Source of the DNA: CAWAPD01 sp963783865
Lineage (GTDB): Bacteria > Actinomycetota > Thermoleophilia > UBA2241
Direction of reading: 5' to 3'
Assembly (NCBI GenBank): GCA_963783865.1
Contig: CAWAPD010000004.1
Span: 124,001 to 188,000, forward strand
DNA: 64,000 nucleotides
Shown: piece after piece, positions 32,622 to 40,029 of the stretch
Numbering within the stretch: the first letter of the stretch is position 1
How the letters are laid out: every line of letters starts with the position of its first letter
Position numbers and translations under genes: made by a program
Notes under the pieces: generated by a model
Told to the model about the DNA's origin: nothing
The model's input: only the letters and a program-made list of their open reading frames with translations
Databases searched by the model: none

Positions 32622-33961
32622 AGATCTACTTCACGCTGCTCATCATCCCGATCGTGGCGGTCGCGCTGCCCGTGTACTGGCTGGCGCTGCGCCGGGACGC
32701 GCACCGGCTGTGGTTCCTGATCGCCGTCTCGCTCGGGGTGCTGGCGCTGCTGCACCCCGCCTTCTCGATCGTGCTCGTGGCCCTCGCGGTGGCCATGCAG
32801 CAGCTGGTCCGGATGCACAAGGAGCGGCGCATCAGCGGCGCGCGGGCGGTGATCGTCGTGGTCGCCACGGCGGTGATCACGCTGGCCGTCGGCAAGTACG
32901 GCCAGCGCATGGTCGGCGTCGCCTTCGGCGGCGACAACTGGGTGTGGTCGCACCTCGTCATGCCGCTCGGCATCAGCTACTTCGTGTTCCGCCTGATGCA
33001 GTACGTCTTCGACCAGGTGCGCGGCGTGATCGAGGACGACTCGATCCGCGATCTGCTGGCGTTCATCTGCTTCCTGCCGACCCTGCCGGCCGGGCCGCTC
33101 GAGACCTATCAGGGTTTCCACGGCAAGCGCAGCCTCGCCTTCGACCGCGGCCTCGCCTACCTGGGTCTTCGCCGCATCGTCATCGGCTACTTCAAGAAGG
33201 CGTTCGTGGTCGACTTCGTGATCGCCACGTACTTCAGCGGCGCCATGACCGACGTGCTGCGCCCGAACTACCACTTCAGCTTCCTCCACCCGCTGGTGCC
33301 GGTCGCGTTCGTGATCAGCGTGTTCATCCGCGCCTACATCGACCTGTCGGCCTACACCGACCTGGCGATCGGGTTCTCGGCCCTGTTCGGCTTCAGGATC
33401 ATGGAGAACTTCGACAACCCGCTGTTCAGCAAGGACCTGGGCGACTTCTGGCGCCGCTGGCACATCTCACTCTCGAGCTGGTGCCGCAACAACGTGTACT
33501 TCCCCGTGTTCGGGGCCACCCGCAAGGTCTGGCTCGGCCTCTACGCGAGCATGCTGACGATGGGGCTCTGGCACTACGTCAACCTCAACTGGACGGCCTG
33601 GGCGCTCTGGCACGGGACCGGCCTCGTGGTCGTCGCCCGCTGGACGCAGTGGCGCAAAAAGCGGCGCAAGCAGCGCAAGGTGAAGCCGGGCCCGTGGCGC
33701 CAGCGACTGATGAAGCCGGTACCCTACGTGCTGACGTTCTGCTACGTGGCGCTGGGGTACGCCTTCGTGGGCACGCCGACCTTCGGCAAGGCGCTGGCCG
33801 TGTGGGTGGGCTGCTTCCTGGGCCCGCTCGTCTGGCTCAAGCACAACCCGGGCATCCTCATCGCGCTCGTCGTGCTCGTCGCGGCCGGCGCGCTGGCGAT
33901 CGCCGGTGGCCGGTCGCTGCGGGCCGCCCAGCAACGACGGCAGGGGCGCGAAGGCGCCTAG
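32618..33961 (+). CDS. MBOAT-family membrane O-acyltransferase (DltB-like)
   Basis: 447 residues with about eleven hydrophobic helices. MBOAT hallmarks are PLGISYFVFRLMQYVFD, FLPTLPAGPLETYQGF, DLSAYTDLAIGFSALFGFRIMENFDNP, DFWRRWHISLSSWCRNNVYFP and the catalytic His in MLTMGLWHYVNLNWTAWALWHG. In Dlt systems DltB takes the acyl group from the carrier and passes it across the membrane. Alginate O-acetylases (AlgI) are relatives, but those lack a dedicated carrier protein and adenylating enzyme. The gene closes the operon; the next gene is about 200 bases away. Confidence 0.92.
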   Translation: MKIYFTLLIIPIVAVALPVYWLALRRDAHRLWFLIAVSLGVLALLHPAFSIVLVALAVAMQQLVRMHKERRISGARAVIVVVATAVITLAVGKYGQRMVGVAFGGDNWVWSHLVMPLGISYFVFRLMQYVFDQVRGVIEDDSIRDLLAFICFLPTLPAGPLETYQGFHGKRSLAFDRGLAYLGLRRIVIGYFKKAFVVDFVIATYFSGAMTDVLRPNYHFSFLHPLVPVAFVISVFIRAYIDLSAYTDLAIGFSALFGFRIMENFDNPLFSKDLGDFWRRWHISLSSWCRNNVYFPVFGATRKVWLGLYASMLTMGLWHYVNLNWTAWALWHGTGLVVVARWTQWRKKRRKQRKVKPGPWRQRLMKPVPYVLTFCYVALGYAFVGTPTFGKALAVWVGCFLGPLVWLKHNPGILIALVVLVAAGALAIAGGRSLRAAQQRRQGREGA

Positions 33962-34066
33962 ATCCCCGCAGGCCGGTCGCCACGGGCGCCCGGAGGCCCG
34001 CGCCGTCCGCCGTGACGACGAGGCTCCGGCGCGCACGTCCAGGCTCGCTCGGGCGCAGTCGGGCAT

Positions 34067-34096
34067 TTGCCGGTGCCGTTCGACCTGTGATAGGTT
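34067..34096 (+). promoter_or_regulatory. promoter of the second lysozyme-like gene (-35 TTGCCG, 18 nt, TGATAGGTT)
   Basis: TTGCCG at 34067-34072 and TAGGTT at 34091-34096 are 18 bases apart, with TG one base before the -10. The leader is about 67 bases. It contains two small hairpins, one around GACC-TTCGG-GGTC and one around GGCCC-TTGA-GGGCC. Confidence 0.5.
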
Positions 34097-34169
34097 TCAT
34101 GACCTTCGGGGTCGCACTATGGCCCTTGAGGGCCCGCCGTGGGGCGGCGGAGCCAGGCACAGGAGGCGC

Positions 34170-35129
34170 ATGCCCTACACGAGGCTTCTTCGGACCACGC
34201 TCGTCCCGGCCCTAGCGGTAGTGCTCTTGGCGTTCGCCCCGTTCGCCGCGCGGGCCACCACCGGCGCCGACCAGCGGGCGGCGGCCGCGGCCCTCGCCAC
34301 CCAGGTCGCGCAGCTCGACGCCAGACTCGGCTCCACGGTCGCGCAGTACGCGGCCGCCGCTCAGCGGATGCAGACCCTGCAACAGGCGATCGCGGCCGAC
34401 CGCAAGCAGCTTCGCGTCGCCCAGTACCAGCTCGACCTCGCGCGGCAGACGCTGGCCGAGCGCGCCGCCGCCGCCTACAAGGACCGCGATGTCTCGCTGC
34501 TCGACGTGGTCCTGGGCTCGGGCAGCTTCGAGGACCTGATGTCGAACCTCGATTTCGCGCGCCGCCTCGACACCCACGACGCCCAGGTCGTCCAGAGCGT
34601 GCAGCAGCAGGCCGCGGGCGTGCGGCGCGACCTCGCCGATCTTTCCGGGAAGCAGGCGAGCCTCCGTGCGACTCTCGAGCAGATCGGCAAGCAGCGCGCC
34701 GCGATCACGGCCTCGCTGGCCCAGCGCCGTACCCTCCTGGCCGGCGCCAAGGCGCGCCTTGCCAGCCTCGCCAGACCCTCGCCGACGCCCTCGTCGTCCT
34801 CGTCGGCGACCACGTCGGGTACGCTGGCGCCCCAAGGGTCGTGGTGGCCGGCCATCCAGGCCGTGGCCAAGGCCAGAGGCGTCTCCGCCCGGGGCCTGTA
34901 CCGGCTGATGATGGTCGAGTCCGGCGGGGTGGCGACGATCACCAACGGCGTGAACTACGGGCTGTTCCAGTACTCGCCGGGCACCTGGCACGGCAGCTGG
35001 AACCCTTGGCGCGGGCGCCCGATCACCGACGGCGCGGCGCAGATCAAGGCGACCGCGCTGGCGATCCATCTGGGATACGGCCCTTCGTGGTGGCCCTCCA
35101 CGTATCCGTATGCGTTCTCGGGCGACTGA
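34170..35129 (+). CDS. secreted coiled-coil protein with lysozyme-like C-terminal domain
   Basis: 319 residues; a perfect AGGAGG precedes the ATG. A signal peptide (1-29) leads into a long coiled coil (about 35-205) of the PcsB/CwlO N-terminal type, including DRDVSLLDVVLGSGSFEDLMSNLDFARRL, which is typical of such peptidoglycan-hydrolase regulators. A Ser/Thr/Pro linker follows, then a domain closely matching that of the gene at 23538: GLYRLMMVESGG, YGLFQYSPGTWHGSWNPWR, IKATALAIHLGYGPSWWP. The Glu of VESGG is the likely catalytic acid. It probably cuts or remodels peptidoglycan, with the coiled coil as a regulatory arm. This is an unusual pairing, since PcsB-like coils usually carry CHAP or NlpC/P60 domains. 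Confidence 0.78.
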   Translation: MPYTRLLRTTLVPALAVVLLAFAPFAARATTGADQRAAAAALATQVAQLDARLGSTVAQYAAAAQRMQTLQQAIAADRKQLRVAQYQLDLARQTLAERAAAAYKDRDVSLLDVVLGSGSFEDLMSNLDFARRLDTHDAQVVQSVQQQAAGVRRDLADLSGKQASLRATLEQIGKQRAAITASLAQRRTLLAGAKARLASLARPSPTPSSSSSATTSGTLAPQGSWWPAIQAVAKARGVSARGLYRLMMVESGGVATITNGVNYGLFQYSPGTWHGSWNPWRGRPITDGAAQIKATALAIHLGYGPSWWPSTYPYAFSGD

Positions 35130-35233
35130 GCCCGGCTCGCGCCTCGTTTCACAAGCCTTCCTTCCGATGAGTCTCGTACGGCTACGTCGGTCCGGCCAAA
35201 GTGGTGAAATCCGTCGCCTCGAGAAGGCAGCCC

Positions 35234-35242
35234 TGCTACGGT
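35234..35242 (+). promoter_or_regulatory. extended -10 element (TGCTACGGT) before a small membrane-protein gene
   Basis: TGC followed by TACGGT, about 31 bases before the ATG at 35274. The -10 is weak apart from the TG and the first and last positions. Confidence 0.35.
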
Positions 35243-35273
35243 TGAGCGACTGATGCGACCATGGGGGAACGCG

Positions 35274-35459
35274 ATGCTGGCCAGTTCGCTCGCCGGAGAC
35301 GTCCTGTTTACGATCTTCACGCTCGTGCGCGTGCTCTTCCTCGTCGGAGTGATCGGAGCGGTCGCGGCGGCGATCTACGGCGTGGTGGGGCCGCGCCCGG
35401 CCGCGCGTGAGGCGCGGCCCACAGGGGCGGTCGCCGGGCGCCCCGAAGAGAGGGATTAG
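35274..35459 (+). CDS. small single-helix membrane protein, unknown function
   Basis: 61 residues from ATG 35274, chosen because GGGGGA lies five bases upstream; ATG 35253 would add seven residues. One hydrophobic helix (about residues 8-34: DVLFTIFTLVRVLFLVGVIGAVAAAIYGVV) is followed by a polar Pro/Arg-rich tail. No family was recognised. It lies between the second lysozyme-like gene and a reversed envelope gene, with a possible promoter of its own. Confidence 0.5.
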   Translation: MLASSLAGDVLFTIFTLVRVLFLVGVIGAVAAAIYGVVGPRPAAREARPTGAVAGRPEERD

Positions 35460-35496
35460 CGGCCCCGCTCCGCCCCCGGGGCCAGAGGCGACGGCC

Positions 35497-36099
35497 CTAC
35501 TGGAACACGGCCGGCGGGGCCAGCGGGTAGCGCGTGGCGAACCACTGGTCGACGTGCTGTCCCGCCTGGTCGGCGGCGGTCTGGGCATCGGGCGCGTCGA
35601 CGGCCTCGAGACACGTCCAGGTGCCGGAGGGGAGACGCTGGCAGACGGCCAACGTCTGGTCGTAGGCGAGGCCGGGGTTGGCCGGGTCCTTCTTCTGGAC
35701 GACCGCATAGGCCCAGTCGCCGGCCATCTGGATCTTCACCACGTCGAGCGTCTTCTGCCACTGCGCCTTGGCGCCGATCGCCGTCAGGATGGCCTGGCGG
35801 TCGGGACTGTCGACGGGCGGCACGACGACCTGGGTGGACGTTGGGCTCGGCGAACCGGTGGTGCCGGGAAGCGGCGTGGTGGGCGCCGGCGCCGGCGCCG
35901 TCGAGGCCGCCCCCAGCTGCTGCTGGAGCTGGGCGATCCGGGCGTTGGCGGCGGCGAGCTGGGTCTCGGCCGCCTTCTGGGCCGCCTGGGCCTCGTGCAC
36001 CGTCTTCGTGCTCCTGCCGGCTGCGAGCGCAGCGACCAGCACGACGTCGGCGACCAGGGCCACGACCAGGGCGACGATCAAGGCGGTGCGACTGTTCAC
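35497..36099 (-). CDS. membrane-anchored secreted protein with short coiled coil, unknown function
   Basis: 200 residues from a GTG with GAGGAGG upstream. A membrane helix (about 5-28) is followed by a short coiled coil (TVHEAQAAQKAAETQLAAANARIAQLQQQL), a Pro/Thr/Ser linker and an extracytoplasmic domain of about 110 residues with two cysteines (VCQRLPSGTWTC). The domain pattern (alternating AYAVVQKKDP and GTWTCLEAVDAP) suggests a small NTF2-like or DUF-type fold. No function can be given. A good promoter is seen at 36146-36173. Confidence 0.65.
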   Translation of the reverse strand: MNSRTALIVALVVALVADVVLVAALAAGRSTKTVHEAQAAQKAAETQLAAANARIAQLQQQLGAASTAPAPAPTTPLPGTTGSPSPTSTQVVVPPVDSPDRQAILTAIGAKAQWQKTLDVVKIQMAGDWAYAVVQKKDPANPGLAYDQTLAVCQRLPSGTWTCLEAVDAPDAQTAADQAGQHVDQWFATRYPLAPPAVFQ

Positions 36100-36145
36100 G
36101 GCGGCCTCCTCGCTGGTGTGCGGATGCCCGGGCCGGGGCCATGCG

Positions 36146-36173
36146 GTTATATCATGCCGCCGGACTACGCCAA
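36146..36173 (-). promoter_or_regulatory. promoter of the reversed secreted-protein gene (-35 TTGGCG, 16 nt, TGATATAAC)
   Basis: On the minus strand TTGGCG and TATAAC are 16 bases apart, with TG in the extended position. The predicted leader is about 40 bases. Confidence 0.55.
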
Positions 36174-36194
36174 CCGCCGCACAGGGAGGCGCCG

Positions 36195-36542
36195 ATGAAG
36201 GTCGGACGGATCGATGGACTCGTGGGGACGGAGCTGCGGGGCGACGGCATCGAGGCGGTGGTCAAGAAGGTCCTGGTCTCGCCGGCCGACGGCTGGGACG
36301 GCTGGACGATGCGCGTGTTCGAGCTCGGCGAAGGCGGCCACACGCCGCGCCACCGGCACGACTGGCCGCACATCAACGTGGTGCTCGGGGGCGCCGGCCG
36401 GCTGCACGTCGACGGCACCGACCACGAGGTCGGCGCCGGCTCGTATGCGTTCGTGCCGGCCGGCGCCCTTCACCAGTTCGGCAATACCGGTCCGGGGACG
36501 TTCTCGTTCGTGTGCATCGTGCCGGCCGAGGGCGACGTCTGA
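36195..36542 (+). CDS. cupin-domain protein
   Basis: 115 residues with AGGGAGGC upstream of the ATG. It is a single cupin barrel: GGHTPRHRHDWPHINVVLGGAGRL supplies the metal-binding His residues of motif 1 and YAFVPAGALHQFGNTG the His of motif 2. Such small cupins bind a metal and may act as sugar isomerases, dioxygenases or sensors. The neighbouring transketolase hints at a sugar-related role, but this is weak. It is divergent from the secreted-protein gene upstream. Confidence 0.82.
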   Translation: MKVGRIDGLVGTELRGDGIEAVVKKVLVSPADGWDGWTMRVFELGEGGHTPRHRHDWPHINVVLGGAGRLHVDGTDHEVGAGSYAFVPAGALHQFGNTGPGTFSFVCIVPAEGDV

Positions 36543-36662
36543 TCCGGCGCTTCCGGCCAGAGGCGCGCGCGCTTGCATGGAGGGGGCCCGACAGGGTAAG
36601 TAGCGGGGGTGGCCGGCGCCGGGCGCCGGCGTCCGACGACAACGACACGCAAAGGCGGGGGC

Positions 36663-38699
36663 ATGAGCACAGACGGGCTGACGGGCGACTTCGTCGACAC
36701 CTGCGTGAACACCATCCGGTTCCTGGCGGTCGACGCCGTCCAGAAGGCCAACAGCGGGCACCCGGGCATGCCGATGGCCATGGCGCCCGTCGCTCACGTC
36801 TTGTGGACACGGCATCTCAGGTACGACCCTTCCGACCCCGCCTGGCCCGACCGCGACCGCTTCGTGTTGTCGGCCGGCCACGGCAGCATGCTGCTCTACG
36901 CCATGCTCCACCTGACCGGCTACGACCTGTCGCTCGACGACCTGAGGGAGTTCCGTCAGCTCGACAGCCGCACGCCCGGTCACCCCGAGCACGGGCGCAC
37001 GCCCGGCGTGGAGACGACCACCGGTCCGCTCGGCCAGGGCTTCGGCAACGCCGTCGGCATGGCGATAGCCGAGGCGTTCCTGGCGGCAACGTTCAACACA
37101 CGGGAGACGACCGTCGTCGACCACCGCACCTTCGTGATCGCCGGCGACGGCGACATGATGGAGGGGGTGTCGAGCGAGGCGGCGTCGCTCGCCGGCCACC
37201 TCGGGCTCGGCAAGCTGATCGTCGTCTACGACGACAACCACATCACGATCGACGGCAGCACCGACCTGGCCTTCAGCGAAGATGTGGTGGCGCGCTTTGC
37301 CGCCTACGGCTGGCAGACGCAGCGCGTCGGCGATGCCAACGACATGGCCGCGGTCGACGCCGCCCTGAGCGCGGCCGAAGCGGTCGCCGACCGGCCTTCG
37401 CTGATCGCCGTGCGCTCGCACATCGGCTTCGGCTCGCCCAACCGGCAGGACACGGCCAAGGCGCACGGCGAGGCGCTCGGGGCCGACGAGGTGACCCTGA
37501 CCAAGGAGAAGCTGGGCTGGCCGCTCGAACCGGCGTTCCTGGTGCCCGACGAGGTCCGCACGTTCTACCGCGCCGAGGGGGCGCGGGGCGCGGCGGCCCG
37601 CGAGGACTGGCAGGGGCGGCTCGCCGCCTGGCGGCGAGCCGCCCCCGACCTGTCCGAGGCGTGGGACCGAGCCTTCCGCCGGGAGCCCGCTCCCGGCTGG
37701 GAGGAGGCGCTGCCCGTCTTCGCCGCCGATCCCGGCGGCGAAGCGACCCGCAGCGCCTCCGGCGCCGCCATCAACGCGCTGGCGCCGTACCTGCCGACCA
37801 TGATCGGCGGCTCGGCCGACCTGGCGCCGTCGAACAACACGCTGATCAAGGGCAGCGGCAGCTTCGCCAAGGGCCACTACGCCGAGCGCAACCTGCACTT
37901 CGGCGTGCGCGAGCACGCCATGGGCGCGGCGATGAACGGCATGACGCTCCACGGGGGCCTCGTGCCGTACGTCGCGACCTTCTTCGTGTTCACCGACTAC
38001 ATGCGGCCTCCGCTGCGGCTGGGCGCCCTGATGGGCCTGCCCGAGATCTACGTCCTGACCCACGACAGCATCGGCCTGGGCGAGGACGGACCGACTCATC
38101 AGCCCGTCGAGCATCTGGCGATCCTGCGTGCCACGCCCGGCTGGACGGTGATCAGGCCCTGCGACGCCAACGAGACCGTCGAGGCCTGGAAGCTCGCGCT
38201 GGCGCACCGTGACGGCCCGGTGGCGCTGGTCCTCACGCGGCAGAAGCTCCCGGTGCTCGACCGCGAGACGTACGGGCCGGCCGCCGGCCTGGCGCGCGGC
38301 GCCTACGTGCTCGCCGACGGCGAGTCCGACCGCGAGGCGCCGCCCGATGTGATCGTCATCGGCACCGGCAGCGAGGTGCACCTGGCGCTCGGCGCCCGCG
38401 AGCGGCTCGCCGCCGACGGCGTCCGCGCCCGGGTCGTGAGCATGCCCAGCCGCGAGCTGTTCCTGCGCCAGGACCAAGCCTACCGCGACGCCGTGCTGCC
38501 GCCGGCCGTGACCGCGCGTCTGGCCGTCGAGGCGGCCGTCACGTTCGGCTGGCGCGACCTCGTCGGCGACCGGGGCGACGTGATCGGCCTCGACCACTTC
38601 GGCGCGTCGGCGCCGGCCGGCGACCTGTTCCGGGCGTTCGGGTTCACGGTGGACCACGTCTGCGAGCGCGCTCGGGCGCTGGCGGCCGCGCGCGCCTGA
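36663..38699 (+). CDS. tkt: transketolase
   Basis: 678 residues, the usual length. Transketolase moves two-carbon units between sugar phosphates with thiamine diphosphate. The N-terminal domain has KANSGHPGMPMAMAP, the ThDP motif GDGDMMEGVSSEAASLAGHLGLGKLIVVYDDNHI, and the middle domain GGSADLAPSNNT and FGVREHAMGAAMNG, with THDSIGLGEDGPTHQPVEHL near the substrate. The C-terminal domain ends GLDHFGASAPAGDLFRAFGF. It leads the pentose phosphate cluster. Two strong hairpins separate it from transaldolase, so expression of the two could differ. A 15-bp perfect inverted repeat lies in the interdomain linker at 37613-37645. Confidence 0.96.
   Translation: MSTDGLTGDFVDTCVNTIRFLAVDAVQKANSGHPGMPMAMAPVAHVLWTRHLRYDPSDPAWPDRDRFVLSAGHGSMLLYAMLHLTGYDLSLDDLREFRQLDSRTPGHPEHGRTPGVETTTGPLGQGFGNAVGMAIAEAFLAATFNTRETTVVDHRTFVIAGDGDMMEGVSSEAASLAGHLGLGKLIVVYDDNHITIDGSTDLAFSEDVVARFAAYGWQTQRVGDANDMAAVDAALSAAEAVADRPSLIAVRSHIGFGSPNRQDTAKAHGEALGADEVTLTKEKLGWPLEPAFLVPDEVRTFYRAEGARGAAAREDWQGRLAAWRRAAPDLSEAWDRAFRREPAPGWEEALPVFAADPGGEATRSASGAAINALAPYLPTMIGGSADLAPSNNTLIKGSGSFAKGHYAERNLHFGVREHAMGAAMNGMTLHGGLVPYVATFFVFTDYMRPPLRLGALMGLPEIYVLTHDSIGLGEDGPTHQPVEHLAILRATPGWTVIRPCDANETVEAWKLALAHRDGPVALVLTRQKLPVLDRETYGPAAGLARGAYVLADGESDREAPPDVIVIGTGSEVHLALGARERLAADGVRARVVSMPSRELFLRQDQAYRDAVLPPAVTARLAVEAAVTFGWRDLVGDRGDVIGLDHFGASAPAGDLFRAFGFTVDHVCERARALAAARA
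37613..37645. repeat. perfect inverted repeat inside tkt (15-bp arms, 3-nt spacer)
   Basis: Bases 37613-37627 pair exactly with 37631-37645 around CTG. It encodes GRLAAWRRAAP in the region between the two catalytic domains. Confidence 0.88.
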
Positions 38700-38705
38700 C
38701 GCGCC

Positions 38706-38728
38706 TGCCGGCGACGCCGTCGCCGGCA
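38706..38728 (+). terminator. hairpin just after transketolase (9-bp stem)
   Basis: TGCCGGCGA pairs with TCGCCGGCA around CGCCG, seven bases past the stop. No T-run. Confidence 0.5.
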
Positions 38729-38775
38729 CGTCCGCGCGTCGGTACGCCGCGGCGCGCAGCGGGTATGACCGGGGA

Positions 38776-38815
38776 TGAGGGCGGCGGGAGCACCCGGGTG
38801 CCCCCGCCGCCCTCA
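38776..38815 (+). terminator. large hairpin between transketolase and transaldolase
   Basis: A 13-base outer stem (38776-38788 with 38803-38815), one A/C mismatch and a 12-base inner palindrome GCACCCGGGTGC make a 40-base fold. It may terminate or attenuate, or protect the tal-pgi message. Confidence 0.55.
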
Positions 38816-38871
38816 CGATGCATGGTCCCTTCCGCGGGCTCGACCCGCGGCCGCAGTCCGGAGGTGGCCGC

Positions 38872-40029
38872 ATGAGCGGCAAGGCTCGTCTCGACACACT
38901 TCACGACCTGGGGCAGAGCGTCTGGCTGGACATGATCAGCCGCGAGTTGATCACGAGCGGCCGCCTGGCCGAGCTGGTCTCGATCGGGGTCACGGGGATG
39001 ACTACCAACCCGTCGATCTTCCAGAAGGCGATCGCCGGAGGGGAGGGCTACGACGACGACTTGGCGGCCCTGGCCGCTCGCCGGCTGCCGCCGGTCGAGA
39101 TCCTCGACCGGCTGGTCGCCGCCGACGTGCAGGCCGTCGCCGACCTGCTGCGGCCGACCTACGATCAGACCGGACGCCGCGACGGCTTCGTCTCGATCGA
39201 GGTCCTGCCCTCTCTCGCCGGCGACACCGGGCGCACGGAGAGCGAGGCGCACAGGCTCTGGAGCGCTGTCGACCGCCCGAACGTGATGGTGAAGATCCCG
39301 GCGACCCCGGAGGGCATCCCGGCGGTCCGCCGCTGTCTCGCCGACGGCCTCAACATCAACATCACGCTCATGTTCTCGATGGCCGACTACGAGGCGGTGG
39401 CGGAGGCATTCCTCTCGGGCCTCGAGGACCGGCTCGCCGCCGGCGGCGACGTGAGCGGCATCGCATCGGTGGCGAGCTTCTTCGTGTCGCGGGTCGACAC
39501 CAAGGCCGACGGCCTGATCGACGCCAGGCTGGCCGCGGGCGCGAGCGGGGAGGAGCGGACGACCCTCGAGTGGCTGCGCGGCCGCCTCGGCATCGCCAAC
39601 TCGAGACTCGTGTACGAGCGGTTCCGGCAGCTGTTCGACGGGCCGCGCTGGGCCGCGCTCGCAGCGGCCGGCGCCGGCGTGCAGCGCGTGCTCTGGGCCA
39701 GCACGAGCACCAAGGATCCCGCCTACAGCGACGTGCTCTACGCCGACAACCTGATCGGTCCCGACACGGTCGACACGCTCCCGCTCGAGACGCTCGAGGC
39801 GTTGCTCGACCACGGCGTCGCGCGGCGCACGGTCGACGAGGGCCTCGACGAGGCCCGCGCCGCGTTCGCCGCCGCACGGCGTCTGGGCATCGACATGGAC
39901 GCCGTCACCGCCGAGCTCCAGCGCGAAGGCGTGGAGCTGTTTGCGGTATCGTACGAGCGACTGCTCGCGCGCGTCGACGAGAGGCGCCGGGCGCTGTTCG
40001 GCGATCAGGAGGGACGCGAGAGTGCCTAA
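38872..40029 (+). CDS. tal: transaldolase
   Basis: 385 residues from ATG 38872, which has GGAGG seven bases upstream; an ATG 54 bases earlier lies inside leader sequence without a site. Transaldolase transfers a dihydroxyacetone unit through a Schiff-base lysine. Evidence is SIGVTGMTTNPSIFQKAI, SIEVLPSLAGDT, the active-site stretch NVMVKIPATPEGIPAVRRCLADGLNINITLMFS, SVASFFVSRVDTKAD, and LWASTSTKDPAYSD. The length and motifs are those of the actinobacterial/cyanobacterial class that is often fused to glucose-6-phosphate isomerase. Here the two are separate but overlap by eight bases. Confidence 0.95.
   Translation: MSGKARLDTLHDLGQSVWLDMISRELITSGRLAELVSIGVTGMTTNPSIFQKAIAGGEGYDDDLAALAARRLPPVEILDRLVAADVQAVADLLRPTYDQTGRRDGFVSIEVLPSLAGDTGRTESEAHRLWSAVDRPNVMVKIPATPEGIPAVRRCLADGLNINITLMFSMADYEAVAEAFLSGLEDRLAAGGDVSGIASVASFFVSRVDTKADGLIDARLAAGASGEERTTLEWLRGRLGIANSRLVYERFRQLFDGPRWAALAAAGAGVQRVLWASTSTKDPAYSDVLYADNLIGPDTVDTLPLETLEALLDHGVARRTVDEGLDEARAAFAAARRLGIDMDAVTAELQREGVELFAVSYERLLARVDERRRALFGDQEGRESA

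Noticed and set aside
32618..33961. Alginate O-acetylation system (AlgI/AlgJ-like)
   Set aside because: The MBOAT would fit, but the neighbouring carrier protein, adenylating enzyme and FxYxxF microprotein are Dlt features and no alginate or cellulose genes are near.
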